Shown here: piece by piece, positions 33,693 through 42,439 of the stretch
Numbering within the stretch: position 1 is the first letter of the stretch
How the letters are laid out: each line of letters begins with the position of its first letter
NCBI RefSeq assembly: GCF_000964545.1
Contig: NZ_BBVD01000015.1
Coordinates: forward strand, 53,110-117,109
From: Comamonas thiooxydans
GTDB taxonomy: Bacteria; Pseudomonadota; Gammaproteobacteria; Burkholderiales; Burkholderiaceae_C
Direction of reading: 5' to 3'
Length of the DNA: 64,000 nucleotides
The notes under the pieces: generated by a model
Told to the model about the DNA's origin: nothing
Database searches by the model: none
What the model saw: only the letters and a program-made list of their open reading frames with translations
Translations under genes and position numbers: made by a program

Positions 33693-34358
33693 TCACTCAG
33701 CATCCGGACAGGCCGAAGGATGGGCCTGCTGGAAAGCCGGCAAGGCGTTGCATCGCTCGACCACGTCCATCAGGCGCGGCAGAGCCTCGAGATTCACATT
33801 GAAGCGCTGGGCGTTGTAGATCTGCGGGACCAGGCAGCATTCGGCCAGCGTGGGCGCGTCACCCCAGCAAAACGTCGACGGCGCCAGGCCCATGGCCTTG
33901 CGTTCAGCATCCAGCAGCGCCAGCTGACGCTCGAAGGCTTCCAGACCGGAGCGCACCCAGTGCGCATACCAGCCATTCTTGGCCTCGTCGCTGGCCCCCA
34001 TTTGGTGCACCAGGTACTTGAGCACGCGCAGATTGTTGAGCGGATGGATCTCGCAAGCCACCATCTGCGCCAATGCGCGCACATGGGCACGGCCCAGTGC
34101 ATCCCTGGGCAGCAATGGTGTTTCAGCATGGGTCTCATCGAGATATTCGATGATGGCCATGGACTGCGTGAGCCAGTGCCCCTCGTCCGTCACCAGTGCG
34201 GGCACCAGCGCGTCACCCACATGGGAGGCATAGGCCGCAGCCTTTTGTTCGCCGCGCACCAGATGCACGGGCACGGAGTCATAGGACAGCCCCTTGAGTT
34301 GCAGCGCAATGCGCACACGATAAGAGGCGGAAGAACGGAAATAGGTATGCAGCTTCAT
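33693..34358 (-). CDS. nagL: Maleylpyruvate/maleylacetoacetate isomerase (zeta-class GST)
   Basis: Glutathione-dependent cis-trans isomerase of ring-cleavage products. 221 residues from ATG 34358; the upstream extension lacks homology. Seen: the zeta-GST motif SSASYRVRIALQLKGL with catalytic Ser near residue 9-11, GDALVPALVTDEG (cis-Pro), TQSMAIIEYLDE and the C-terminal helical domain with APTLAECCLVPQIYNAQRFNV. It is divergent from a fumarylpyruvate hydrolase gene, so maleylpyruvate from gentisate is the likely substrate; maleylacetoacetate (maiA, tyrosine route) cannot be excluded. Confidence 0.87.
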   Translation of the reverse strand: MKLHTYFRSSASYRVRIALQLKGLSYDSVPVHLVRGEQKAAAYASHVGDALVPALVTDEGHWLTQSMAIIEYLDETHAETPLLPRDALGRAHVRALAQMVACEIHPLNNLRVLKYLVHQMGASDEAKNGWYAHWVRSGLEAFERQLALLDAERKAMGLAPSTFCWGDAPTLAECCLVPQIYNAQRFNVNLEALPRLMDVVERCNALPAFQQAHPSACPDAE

Positions 34359-34520
34359 GATGCGAGCAGCATAGCGCGAGCCGCACGGACTGGCATTTTC
34401 CCTAGGGCCGGAATACGTAAAAGCCGTCATCTGCCACGCCGTCTCCGGGCCTGCATCGTGGCACACTGCTTGCCACATCAACCATTGCTGATTTCAGCGC
34501 GTGTTCTTGCCGAGGACTTC

Positions 34521-35216
34521 ATGAGTTACGTGTTCAATCCCCCTGCCGTTGCCAGCCTGCCTGTTGTGGGCCGCGGCGAGCGCTTTCCCATTCACCGCAT
34601 CTACTGCGTGGGCCGCAACTATGAGGATCACGCCAAGGAAATGGGCTTTACCGGCCGCGAGCCGCCGTTCTTCTTCATGAAGCCTGCGGACGCGACCGTG
34701 GCAGTGGAAGCCGGCAGCACCACCACCGTGGCCTATCCCACGCTGACCCAGAATCTGCACCATGAAATCGAGCTGGTCGTTGCCATCGGCAAGGCCGGCA
34801 AGAACATCAAGGCAGCCGATGCACTGCAGTACATCTACGGCTATGCCGTGGGTCTGGACATGACACGTCGCGACCTGCAAAACGACATGAAGAAGCAAGG
34901 CCGCCCCTGGTGTATCGGCAAGGCTTTCGAGCAATCCGCCCCCATAGGCCCCATCACGCCAGCCGATCGGGCGGGAGACATCGTCAACGCCGAGATTTCG
35001 CTGCAGGTCAATGGTGACTATCGCCAGCGCAGCCACATCCACAAGCTGATCTGGAATATCGCCGAAACCATTGAGCATCTCTCCAGCGCCTGGGAGCTGC
35101 AGCCCGGCGACCTGATCATGACCGGCACCCCCGAGGGCGTGGCCGCCGTGGTCAAGGGCGATGTGCTGGAAGGCGCAGTCACCGGACTTGAATCCATCAA
35201 GATCCAGATCGCTTAA
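34521..35216 (+). CDS. nagK: Fumarylpyruvate hydrolase (FAH family)
   Basis: Splits fumarylpyruvate to fumarate and pyruvate at the end of the gentisate pathway. 231 residues from ATG 34521; the longer open frame covers the isomerase gene antisense. Seen: IYCVGRNYEDHAKEMG, FFFMKPADATV, NLHHEIELVVAIGKAG with the metal-binding acids (E and E), YAVGLDMTRRDLQNDMKK, GKAFEQSAPIGP and LIMTGTPEGVAAV. This is the FAH-fold core without the eukaryotic N-domain. Paired head to head with nagL. No gentisate dioxygenase is in the window. Confidence 0.9.
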   Translation: MSYVFNPPAVASLPVVGRGERFPIHRIYCVGRNYEDHAKEMGFTGREPPFFFMKPADATVAVEAGSTTTVAYPTLTQNLHHEIELVVAIGKAGKNIKAADALQYIYGYAVGLDMTRRDLQNDMKKQGRPWCIGKAFEQSAPIGPITPADRAGDIVNAEISLQVNGDYRQRSHIHKLIWNIAETIEHLSSAWELQPGDLIMTGTPEGVAAVVKGDVLEGAVTGLESIKIQIA

Positions 35217-35257
35217 GAATCCCTGGCGCACAGGCAGTTTGCGCCGGCCAGGTACTC

Positions 35258-35291
35258 GGGGAGTCGCACCGCAAGGTGTGACTCCCTTTTT
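35258..35291 (+). terminator. Rho-independent terminator after nagK
   Basis: Stem GGGAGTCGCACC, loop GCAA, GGTGTGACTCCC, then TTTTT: one of the strongest hairpins in the window. Confidence 0.93.
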
Positions 35292-35345
35292 CATAGCTGT
35301 TTGTGCATGTTGTACCTGCGCTAGCGGCCTGATTTGCTTATAGTT
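35292..35345. repeat. Dispersed repeat, copy 3
   Basis: CATAGCTGTTTGTGCATGTT, then CTAGCGGCCTGATTTGCTTATAG. It lies between the nagK terminator and the Nudix gene, ending six bases before that gene's ATG, so it must hold or displace the ribosome site. It aligns with the in-gene copy at 22908 in reverse orientation. Confidence 0.6.
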
Positions 35346-35350
35346 GCGGA

Positions 35351-35911
35351 ATGATTTTTCGCAGCCCCATCAAGTTCTGCCGCAATTGCGGCACCGCAGT
35401 CACCTACCGCGTTCCTGACGATGGGGATACGCGCGAGCGTGCCGTTTGCCCGGCCTGCCACACCATCCACTATGAAAACCCACTCAATGTGGTCGGCACC
35501 CTGCCCGTGATGGACGACGGGCGCGTGCTGCTGTGCAAGCGCAACATCGAGCCGCGCCGCGGCAAATGGACGCTGCCTGCAGGCTTCATGGAGCTGGCCG
35601 AAACCACCAGCCGCGGAGCCCAGCGCGAAACCGACGAGGAAGCCGGAGCCGACATCGAGCTGGGCAGGCTGTTCAGTCTCATCAACGTGCCCCAGGTAGG
35701 ACAGGTCCATCTCTTCTATCTGGCCCGCCTCAGAAGTACGCAGTTCTACCCCGGGCCCGAAACCATGGAGGCCCAGTTGTTCGCCGAGGCAGACATCCCC
35801 TGGGAAGAAATCGCGTTTCGCACCGTCAAGCTCACCCTGGAGCGCTTCTTTGCCGACCGCAGGGCCGGCGTGCTGGAGCAGCCGCAGGTGCACTGCATGG
35901 ACCTGCTCTGA
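35351..35911 (+). CDS. Nudix hydrolase with N-terminal zinc ribbon
   Basis: Hydrolyses a nucleoside diphosphate derivative; the zinc-ribbon group is often NADH pyrophosphatase-like or ADP-ribose specific. 186 residues. Seen: zinc ribbon FCRNCGTAVTYRV and AVCPACHTIHYENP, RRGKWTLPAGFMELAE, the Nudix box G-x5-E-x7-RE-x2-EE (GFMELAETTSRGAQRETDEE) at residues 77-96, and a C-terminal AQLFAEADIPWEEIAF. The substrate is not determined. No Shine-Dalgarno is obvious because the dispersed repeat runs up to the start codon. Confidence 0.87.
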   Translation: MIFRSPIKFCRNCGTAVTYRVPDDGDTRERAVCPACHTIHYENPLNVVGTLPVMDDGRVLLCKRNIEPRRGKWTLPAGFMELAETTSRGAQRETDEEAGADIELGRLFSLINVPQVGQVHLFYLARLRSTQFYPGPETMEAQLFAEADIPWEEIAFRTVKLTLERFFADRRAGVLEQPQVHCMDLL

Positions 35912-36208
35912 ATCGGCCAGATTGGTTACCCACTTTCTCACAGAAAACACCGCCCTGTCTTGGGGGCACAGAGGAAGTTGTCCGACGCCAGGCTCACTTC
36001 TACAGGCCAAAAATTACCAATGAATACAAATTGCGTGTGATCTGACATACCTCCTACGCAATACCGTGAAAGGTCAAGCCATGAGAGCGGGCATCGTGAC
36101 GGCGTTCTGATCGTCAGCAGGCACATTGCCTTCTGGCTGTTTCATACCAGTCTGCCTTGTCGATGCCCTGACTCATGCATTTACAGTCAATTTACTGGAT
36201 GAGGCGTC

Positions 36209-38683
36209 ATGAAGGCATCTTTGAGCCCCACACTGAAGTCTCAACAATTGCTGCAGCGCGTCTGGGCTTTTGCGCTCCTGGCACTGATCCTGATGCTCAG
36301 CGCCAGCTGCAGCCTTTACCTGCTCTCCGCCGTGCGAGCTTTTGTCAACGGAGAAAGTCTCTGGTCCAAGGCCCAGAAAGATGCGATTTACTCGCTTTCC
36401 CGCTACGCGGATGAAGGCAACCCGATCGACTTCGCCCATTATCAGCGGGCCTTGCAGGTGCCGCGTGGCGATGCCGAGGCACGCATTGCCCTCTACGACA
36501 AGCCCCTGCGCCTGGACCTGGCGCGCAAAGGCATAGAGCAAGGCCAGAACCATCCCGATGATGTCAGCTCCCTCATCTGGCTGCTGCGCACATTCCGCTA
36601 TTTCAGCTGGGTGCAGGAGCCCGTCGCGTACTGGAAGATGGGTGACGAGTACCTGAATCAGCTCGATACACTGGCCCAGGAAATCCGGCATGGATACGAA
36701 GTCGGCAACATCAGCCGCGAAAACATTGCCACCTGGAAGCGCGAGATCGACCTGATCAACCAGGGCGTGACAGCCCTGACCAGGGCCTTCAGCGACTCTC
36801 TGGGCCAAAGCTCGCGCAATATCGTCTGGCTGCTGCTCGCCCTCAACGGTGCCCTGGCCATTGGCCTGGTGAGCCTGTGGGTCTGGAATACCTGGCGCCT
36901 GATCCTGCTGCGAGAGCAGGTTCAAGACGGCCTCAACAGCGAAAAAGAGCGCGCGGAGACCACGCTGGCAGCGCTCAGTGATGCGGTCATCACCACCAAT
37001 GCCAAGGGCATGGTCAACTATGTCAACCCCGCTGCCATAGGCCTGCTGGGTCTGCAAAAGCAAAGCTATCTGGACAGGCCCATCAAGCAGGTGTTGCAGT
37101 TCTACACCATGGACGCCTCCATCACCAGCGAAGGCCTACTCGCACAGCTTGTCAATGACACCAAGGAGACCACCGTCGTGCGCGACGAGCAAACGCACTG
37201 GGTTCGCCGCACCGACCACAGCATCGTGCCGGTCAAGGTGCTGGGCTCCGCCATGCAGCGCGATGCTCAAGCATCGGGGGCAGTCTTCGTGCTGCGCGAT
37301 GTGTCACGCGAGCAGCAGTACATGGACCAGATTTCCTGGAATGCACGCCATGACACGCTGACGGGGCTGGAAAATCGCGGGGAATTCGAGCGGCGGCTGC
37401 AAAAAATGCTGACCCAGGGTCTGCACCAGGTCAAGCCCTACGCTCTTCTCTACATCGACCTGGACCAGTTCAAGCTCATCAACGAAACCAGCGGCCATGC
37501 CGCCGGTGATGAGGTGCTGTGTGAAGTCTCTCGCATGTTGCAGGCCAATCTGCGCGAAACCGATTGCCTGGCGCGCATGGGCGGCGACGAGTTTGCCGTG
37601 CTGCTGGAGAACTGCCCTCCTTCCAACGTCGCGAGCATTGCCGAGAAGCTGCGCCTGGCAGCCCAGCAATTGCAAACCACCTGGGGAGAGAAGATATTGC
37701 GCACCGGCTTTTCGATCGGTGCCGTGCATGTCCCCGGTGATGCGGTCAATGCCTCCGATCTGCTGCGCATGGTCGATATGGCCTGCTATCAGGCCAAGGA
37801 GCGCGGGCGCAACAAGGTCTTTTTCTACAAGGCCGAGGACGGAATCTACAGCCGCTATGTCAGCGAAATGGAATGGGCCACACGCATTCGTACCGCACTG
37901 GACGAAGACCGCTTCTGCCTCTATGCCCAGAGCATTGCACCGCTGCAGGCCCGCAAGCACCGCCGCCACAGCGGCATGCACTTCGAAGTCCTGCTGCGCC
38001 TGCGCGATGAAAACGGCCAGATCCTGGCCCCCGGACATTTCATACCCGCCGCCGAGCGCTACGGCCTGATGCCATCGCTTGACCGCTGGGTGATCACCAG
38101 GGCCCTGCAGACACTGGCGCAGCAGCCCGGACACGCCAAGCTGGTGGAAACCTGCGCCATCAACCTCTCCGGTCCCAGCCTGGATGACGACGGCCTGCTG
38201 GAATTTGTGAAGGAGCAGCTGCAGCAGCACGGAATTGCACCGCAAAAGCTATGTTTCGAAATCACCGAAACCAGCGCCATTGGCAATCTCAGCAATGCCA
38301 CACGACTGATTCAGTCGCTGCGCGCTCTGGGTTGCCGTTTTGCCCTGGACGACTTTGGCGTCGGCATGTCGTCGCTGACCTATCTGAAGCAGTTGCCCGT
38401 CGACTATCTCAAGATCGACGGCGGCTTTGTGCGTGACATGCTCAAGGACAAGGGAGACCACGCCATGGTGGAGATGATCAATCGCATCGGCCAGACACTG
38501 GGCAAAAAGACCATTGCCGAGTTTGTCGAGAGTCGCGAGATTGCCGAGGAACTCATGACCATGGGCGTGGATTATGTGCAGGGCTACGCCATCGCCCGCC
38601 CCAAACCCATGACCAGCGAATACTTTGCCCCCACGCAGGAAAACCAGCTGCCCCAGTGGTGCGGGGCTCTGGCCATGGGCTGA
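36209..38683 (+). CDS. Membrane-bound GGDEF-EAL protein (c-di-GMP turnover) with PAS domain
   Basis: Makes and/or breaks cyclic di-GMP. 824 residues: TM1 (about 20-45), a ~170-residue periplasmic domain of unknown fold, TM2 (about 208-230), a PAS domain (LAALSDAVITTNAKGMVNYV), GGDEF domain with intact catalytic MGGDEF near 456, and an EAL domain. The EAL signature reads EVL (FEVLLRLRDENG), with the downstream catalytic residues INLSG, FEITETSA, LDDFGVGMSSLTYL, LKIDGGFV and VQGYAIARP present, so phosphodiesterase activity remains plausible. GAGG lies before the ATG. A bidirectional terminator follows. The 35912-36208 gap upstream shows no gene. Confidence 0.9.
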   Translation: MKASLSPTLKSQQLLQRVWAFALLALILMLSASCSLYLLSAVRAFVNGESLWSKAQKDAIYSLSRYADEGNPIDFAHYQRALQVPRGDAEARIALYDKPLRLDLARKGIEQGQNHPDDVSSLIWLLRTFRYFSWVQEPVAYWKMGDEYLNQLDTLAQEIRHGYEVGNISRENIATWKREIDLINQGVTALTRAFSDSLGQSSRNIVWLLLALNGALAIGLVSLWVWNTWRLILLREQVQDGLNSEKERAETTLAALSDAVITTNAKGMVNYVNPAAIGLLGLQKQSYLDRPIKQVLQFYTMDASITSEGLLAQLVNDTKETTVVRDEQTHWVRRTDHSIVPVKVLGSAMQRDAQASGAVFVLRDVSREQQYMDQISWNARHDTLTGLENRGEFERRLQKMLTQGLHQVKPYALLYIDLDQFKLINETSGHAAGDEVLCEVSRMLQANLRETDCLARMGGDEFAVLLENCPPSNVASIAEKLRLAAQQLQTTWGEKILRTGFSIGAVHVPGDAVNASDLLRMVDMACYQAKERGRNKVFFYKAEDGIYSRYVSEMEWATRIRTALDEDRFCLYAQSIAPLQARKHRRHSGMHFEVLLRLRDENGQILAPGHFIPAAERYGLMPSLDRWVITRALQTLAQQPGHAKLVETCAINLSGPSLDDDGLLEFVKEQLQQHGIAPQKLCFEITETSAIGNLSNATRLIQSLRALGCRFALDDFGVGMSSLTYLKQLPVDYLKIDGGFVRDMLKDKGDHAMVEMINRIGQTLGKKTIAEFVESREIAEELMTMGVDYVQGYAIARPKPMTSEYFAPTQENQLPQWCGALAMG

Positions 38684-38703
38684 CAGCAGCGCATGCCAAT
38701 ACG

Positions 38704-38735
38704 AAAAAAAACGACGCATCAAGCGTCGTTTTTTT
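38704..38735. terminator. Bidirectional terminator between the GGDEF-EAL gene and ygiQ
   Basis: AAAACGACGC, loop ATCAA, GCGTCGTTTT with A-run and T-run flanks; it serves two convergent genes. Confidence 0.93.
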
Positions 38736-38760
38736 GTCGGCGGCAGTCAGGCTGCAGCAA

Positions 38761-41247
38761 TCAGCGCGGCTTGCGCGAACCCTGGCCCGCCGGCTTGGCG
38801 GGCCTTGCCGCAGTTTTGAAACCGGGCTTGGCCTTGCCAGTCACACCCGCGCGCGGCGGCAGGCCGGTATGCTGGGTCAGCAGCTTGCCCGGTTGAGGCT
38901 GGCTGCTGCGGAAGCGCACATCGCCCTTGGGCTCCAGGCTCACCTCTTCGCTGCGGCGTCGCACGGCCACGGCCTTGCCGTCCTTGTTGGTGGTGTAGCC
39001 AATTCCGCCACCCGCCTTGGACGAGGTGCTGTTCTTCTTTCGTGCACTCTGATAGCTGCCGTCGACCAGGGGCTGGAAGGTCGGGATCAGGTGCTGCTTG
39101 CCGTTGCCGATCAGATCGGCTCGCCCCATGGTCTTGAGCGCCTCGCGCAGCAGCGGCCAGTTGTTCGGGTCGTGATAGCGCAGGAAAGCCTTGTGCAGAC
39201 GGCGGCGCTTTTCACCGCGCACGATGTCCACGCGTTCCTCGGCCTCGTCGCGCATCTGGCGGCGCACCTTGGTCAGCGTGTTGCGGCCGCTGTGGTACAT
39301 GGCCGTGGCCGTTGCCATGGGGCTCGGGTAGAAGGTCTGCACCTGATCGGCACGGAAGCCGTTCTTCTTGAGCCAGATGGCCAGATTCATCATGTCCTCA
39401 TCGCTGGTGCCGGGGTGGGCGGCGATGAAATAGGGAATCAGGAACTGCTTCTTGCCGGCCTCTTCGCTGAACTTCTCGAACAGCTGCTTGAACTTGTCAT
39501 AGCTGCCGATGCCCGGCTTCATCATCTTGGTCAGCGGACCTTGCTCGGTGTGCTCGGGCGCGATCTTGAGATAGCCGCCCACATGGTGCTGGACCAGCTC
39601 CTTGACGTACTCGGGCGACTTCACCGCCAGGTCGTAGCGCAGGCCGGAGCCGATCAGAATCTTCTTGATGCCGGGCAGCTTGCGCGCGCGGCGGTAGATC
39701 TTGATCAACGGGCCGTGGTCGGTGTGCAGGTTCTGGCAGATGCCGGGGAAGACACAGCTGGGCTTGCGGCAGGCCGCCTCGATCTGCGGGCTCTTGCAGC
39801 CCAGGCGGTACATATTGGCCGTGGGCCCGCCCAGGTCGGAGATGGTGCCGGTAAAGCCCTTGACCTTGTCGCGGATCTCTTCGAGCTCCTGGATGATGGA
39901 GTCTTCGGAACGGCTCTGGATGATGCGGCCCTCGTGCTCGGTGATGGAGCAGAAGGTGCAGCCGCCGAAACAGCCGCGCATGATGTTCACCGAGGTGCGA
40001 ATCATCTCCCAGGCCGGAATCTTGGTGGCGCCCTCATGGCTGCCGCTTTCGTCGGCATAGGCGGGATGCGGGCTGCGCGCGTACGGCAGGCCGAAGACCC
40101 AGTCCATTTCGGCCGTTGTGAGAGGAATGGGCGGCGGATTCATCCACACATCGCGGGCCGTGGTCCCCTCGCCGTGAGCCTGTACCAGCGCACGGGCGTT
40201 ACCGGGGTTGGTTTCCAGGTGCAGCACGCGATTGGCGTGGGCATAGAGAATCTGATCGCTCTTGACCTCTTCGTAGCTGGGCAGGCGCAGCACCGTGCGC
40301 TCGCGCGGAGGCAACTTGGACTTGCTGCGCAGCGAGAGGTTGGGCACGAACTGGATGGGCTGGACCTTGGCTACCGATGCGCCGTCATTGGGGCCGTCCG
40401 CGTCCGATTTTGCGGCCTCTTCCTTGGAGCAGCTCTGGCCCTGGGCCTCGGCCTGCTCGCTGGTCGTCATATAGGGGTTGATATGGGGCTCGACCTCGCC
40501 GGGCTCGTCCACCGTGGTGGAATCGACCTCGAACCAGCCCTCCTCCGAAGCGCGGCGGAAGAACGAAGTGCCGCGCACATCGGTGATCTGCTCCACCGGC
40601 TCGCGCGCCGCGATGCGGTGTGCCACTTCGACCAGGGCGCGTTCTGCATTGCCGTAGAGCAGGATGTCGCACTTGCTGTCCACCACGATGGAGCGGCGCA
40701 CCTTGTCGCTCCAGTAGTCGTAGTGGGCAATGCGACGCAGCGAGCCCTCGATGCCGCCCAGCACGATGGGCACGTCCTTGTAGGCCTCGCGGCAGCGCTG
40801 GCAGTAGACGATGGCCGCGCGATCGGGGCGCTTGCCGGCCACATCGCCGGGGGTATAGGCATCGTCGCTGCGAATCTTGCGATCAGCCGTGTAACGGTTG
40901 ATCATCGAGTCCATGTTGCCGGCCGTCACGCCCCAGAACAGATTGGGCTTGCCCAGGGCCTTGAAGGCCTCGGCGCTGGTCCAGTCGGGCTGGGCGATGA
41001 TGCCCACGCGAAAGCCTTGCGCCTCCAGCACGCGGCCGATGACGGCCATGCCGAAGCTGGGGTGATCCACATAGGCATCGCCCGTGACCAGAATGATGTC
41101 GCAGCTGTCCCAGCCGAGCTGATCCATCTCCGCACGGCTCATGGGCAGGAACGGCGCCGGGCCGAAGCGCTTGGCCCAGTACGGCTTGTAGCTGGTCAGC
41201 GGCTTGGCATCGCGGTGGAAAAAGGAAACATCAACCGGGGCGTTCAT
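38761..41247 (-). CDS. ygiQ: YgiQ family radical SAM protein
   Basis: Radical-SAM protein of the UPF0313/YgiQ family; its reaction is not known to me. 828 residues, longer than the ~740 of E. coli YgiQ because of linker and C-terminal basic extensions. Seen: N-terminal domain FLPMSRAEMDQLGWDSCDIILVTGDAYVDHPSFG (split, about residues 30-63), SLRRIAHYDYWSDKVRRS, the radical-SAM cluster CFGGCTFC near residue 422, GFTGTISDLGGPTANMYR, PEHTEQGPLTKMMKPG and HPGTSDEDMMNLAIWLK. The C-terminal ~60 residues are Lys/Arg/Gly-rich and look disordered. Single gene, leftward. Confidence 0.92.
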   Translation of the reverse strand: MNAPVDVSFFHRDAKPLTSYKPYWAKRFGPAPFLPMSRAEMDQLGWDSCDIILVTGDAYVDHPSFGMAVIGRVLEAQGFRVGIIAQPDWTSAEAFKALGKPNLFWGVTAGNMDSMINRYTADRKIRSDDAYTPGDVAGKRPDRAAIVYCQRCREAYKDVPIVLGGIEGSLRRIAHYDYWSDKVRRSIVVDSKCDILLYGNAERALVEVAHRIAAREPVEQITDVRGTSFFRRASEEGWFEVDSTTVDEPGEVEPHINPYMTTSEQAEAQGQSCSKEEAAKSDADGPNDGASVAKVQPIQFVPNLSLRSKSKLPPRERTVLRLPSYEEVKSDQILYAHANRVLHLETNPGNARALVQAHGEGTTARDVWMNPPPIPLTTAEMDWVFGLPYARSPHPAYADESGSHEGATKIPAWEMIRTSVNIMRGCFGGCTFCSITEHEGRIIQSRSEDSIIQELEEIRDKVKGFTGTISDLGGPTANMYRLGCKSPQIEAACRKPSCVFPGICQNLHTDHGPLIKIYRRARKLPGIKKILIGSGLRYDLAVKSPEYVKELVQHHVGGYLKIAPEHTEQGPLTKMMKPGIGSYDKFKQLFEKFSEEAGKKQFLIPYFIAAHPGTSDEDMMNLAIWLKKNGFRADQVQTFYPSPMATATAMYHSGRNTLTKVRRQMRDEAEERVDIVRGEKRRRLHKAFLRYHDPNNWPLLREALKTMGRADLIGNGKQHLIPTFQPLVDGSYQSARKKNSTSSKAGGGIGYTTNKDGKAVAVRRRSEEVSLEPKGDVRFRSSQPQPGKLLTQHTGLPPRAGVTGKAKPGFKTAARPAKPAGQGSRKPR

Positions 41248-41483
41248 GTGGATGGGCTTTATATGGCCTCATGGCCTATTCGGAGAAACAACCCGTCAGT
41301 GTACTTTTCCGCCCTCAGCCTTGCACGAGCAAGGTCTTGCAGAAACAGGGTTGAACTCTGAACTTCATAGCATCCAGCGCTTTCCTTCATTGAAATTCGA
41401 TGCATAACACACCTTAAATCATTGAAATGCAAGCGCCAGACACTCACTTCTTAATAGCACCAGAATCCAGATAACGCGCCGAC

Positions 41484-42023
41484 TCAGTCCTTTTCCTGCC
41501 TCGTCACAGCGCCAGTGGCAGGATCAAGCCTGAGCTTCATGACTGTCTGATCGGCGCGCAGCATCTTGACCTTGTAGCTGGTCTTGCCCCAGTCCGAATC
41601 CAGCTGGGCCTCCAGCGGCTTGCCTGGCAAGGCGGCAACAGCTGCATCGACGGCCTGTACCAGCGTGATCCGGGCATCGGCCAGGCGCTTGGCATGCTTG
41701 CCCTCGGCCCGGCCCTTGTTCTCCTCCACTGCGGCATCGCCCGTGCTGGCATTCACGCGCAGCTTGATTTCCTCATTCACGGGCGAGATCAGGGTGACCG
41801 AGTAATAAGGCGCAGCGCCTTTCTTACCCTCTTCCAGCTCGACATCGATCGCTTTTCCGGGAGCAACGGCCTGAGCTTTTTCGACAGCCTGACTCAAGCC
41901 GATCTGCACGGCACCTGTCAAGGCAAGCCATTCGGCAGCCGACTTGGCCAGGGCCGGAGTCGCACTCAATCCACTCAGGCTCAGGGCTGCAGATAGCAGC
42001 AAGGTACTGGGACGCAATCTCAT
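41484..42023 (-). CDS. Exported PepSY-domain protein
   Basis: 179 residues with a clear signal peptide (MRLRPSTLLLSAALSLSGLS, ending ALA-KSA). Two PepSY-like repeats: about 38-100 (IGLSQAVEKAQAVAPGKAID, YSVTLISPVNEEIKLRVNA, TGDAAV) and about 115-175 (ITLVQAVDAAVAALPGKPLE, YKVKMLRADQTVMKLRLDP, TGAVT). PepSY proteins are periplasmic and are thought to modulate peptidases or two-component sensors, but no such partner is next to it. Gap 41248-41483 upstream of ygiQ shows nothing recognisable. Confidence 0.85.
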   Translation of the reverse strand: MRLRPSTLLLSAALSLSGLSATPALAKSAAEWLALTGAVQIGLSQAVEKAQAVAPGKAIDVELEEGKKGAAPYYSVTLISPVNEEIKLRVNASTGDAAVEENKGRAEGKHAKRLADARITLVQAVDAAVAALPGKPLEAQLDSDWGKTSYKVKMLRADQTVMKLRLDPATGAVTRQEKD

Positions 42024-42178
42024 GGACCAATCCTCCTACAGTGGCAATGGCTCCAGTCTGCCTCGATTCCATGGCACGGCCTTGTCGGAGATCAAGCCAT
42101 ATCGACTTGTAGAAAATTCATCTCAAACTATTGATAGGCAAAGATTATCCGCTATGAAATCCGAGGGTCAGCACGCTG

Positions 42179-42212
42179 AAAACCCGCCAGGAACGAGCCT
42201 GGGCGGGTCGGG
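42179..42212 (-). terminator. Terminator after the DUF2783 gene
   Basis: On the minus strand ACCCGCCAGG-type arms CCCGCCCAGG / CCTGGCGGG are followed by TTTT. It ends the LuxR-independent leftward unit monooxygenase-DUF2783. Confidence 0.82.
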
Positions 42213-42238
42213 CTGACCGCCACGGACAAGCCTTTTGC

Positions 42239-42427
42239 TTACAGATCTTGCTGGGCCGCCGCAATCATTTCGCCAAACTGGCGGGCATCACCGAGCTGAT
42301 TGGCGGCTAGCAGCGCCAGCTTGACCAGCAGCAGCTCTGACTTTTCCGCGCCCACGGCATCAATGGCGACAGCCAGCTGGTCGTACACGGTCTCCAGACC
42401 GGCGATATCAAGAGTGGTTTGGGTCAT
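42239..42427 (-). CDS. DUF2783-like small protein
   Basis: 62 residues (MTQTTLDIAGLETVYDQLAV, then DAVGAEKSELLLVKLALLAANQ and LGDARQFGEMIAAAQQDL). Predicted to be two or three helices. It follows the flavin monooxygenase gene by 12 bp, the association typical of DUF2783 family members, so it is probably an accessory subunit or stability factor of the monooxygenase. The domain name is recalled from pattern and context, not searched. Confidence 0.68.
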   Translation of the reverse strand: MTQTTLDIAGLETVYDQLAVAIDAVGAEKSELLLVKLALLAANQLGDARQFGEMIAAAQQDL

Positions 42428-42439
42428 TTGAATCTCTCC

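Noticed and set aside
38656..41361. 901-codon rightward open frame over ygiQ
   Set aside because: Antisense artefact of ygiQ; no domain recognised.
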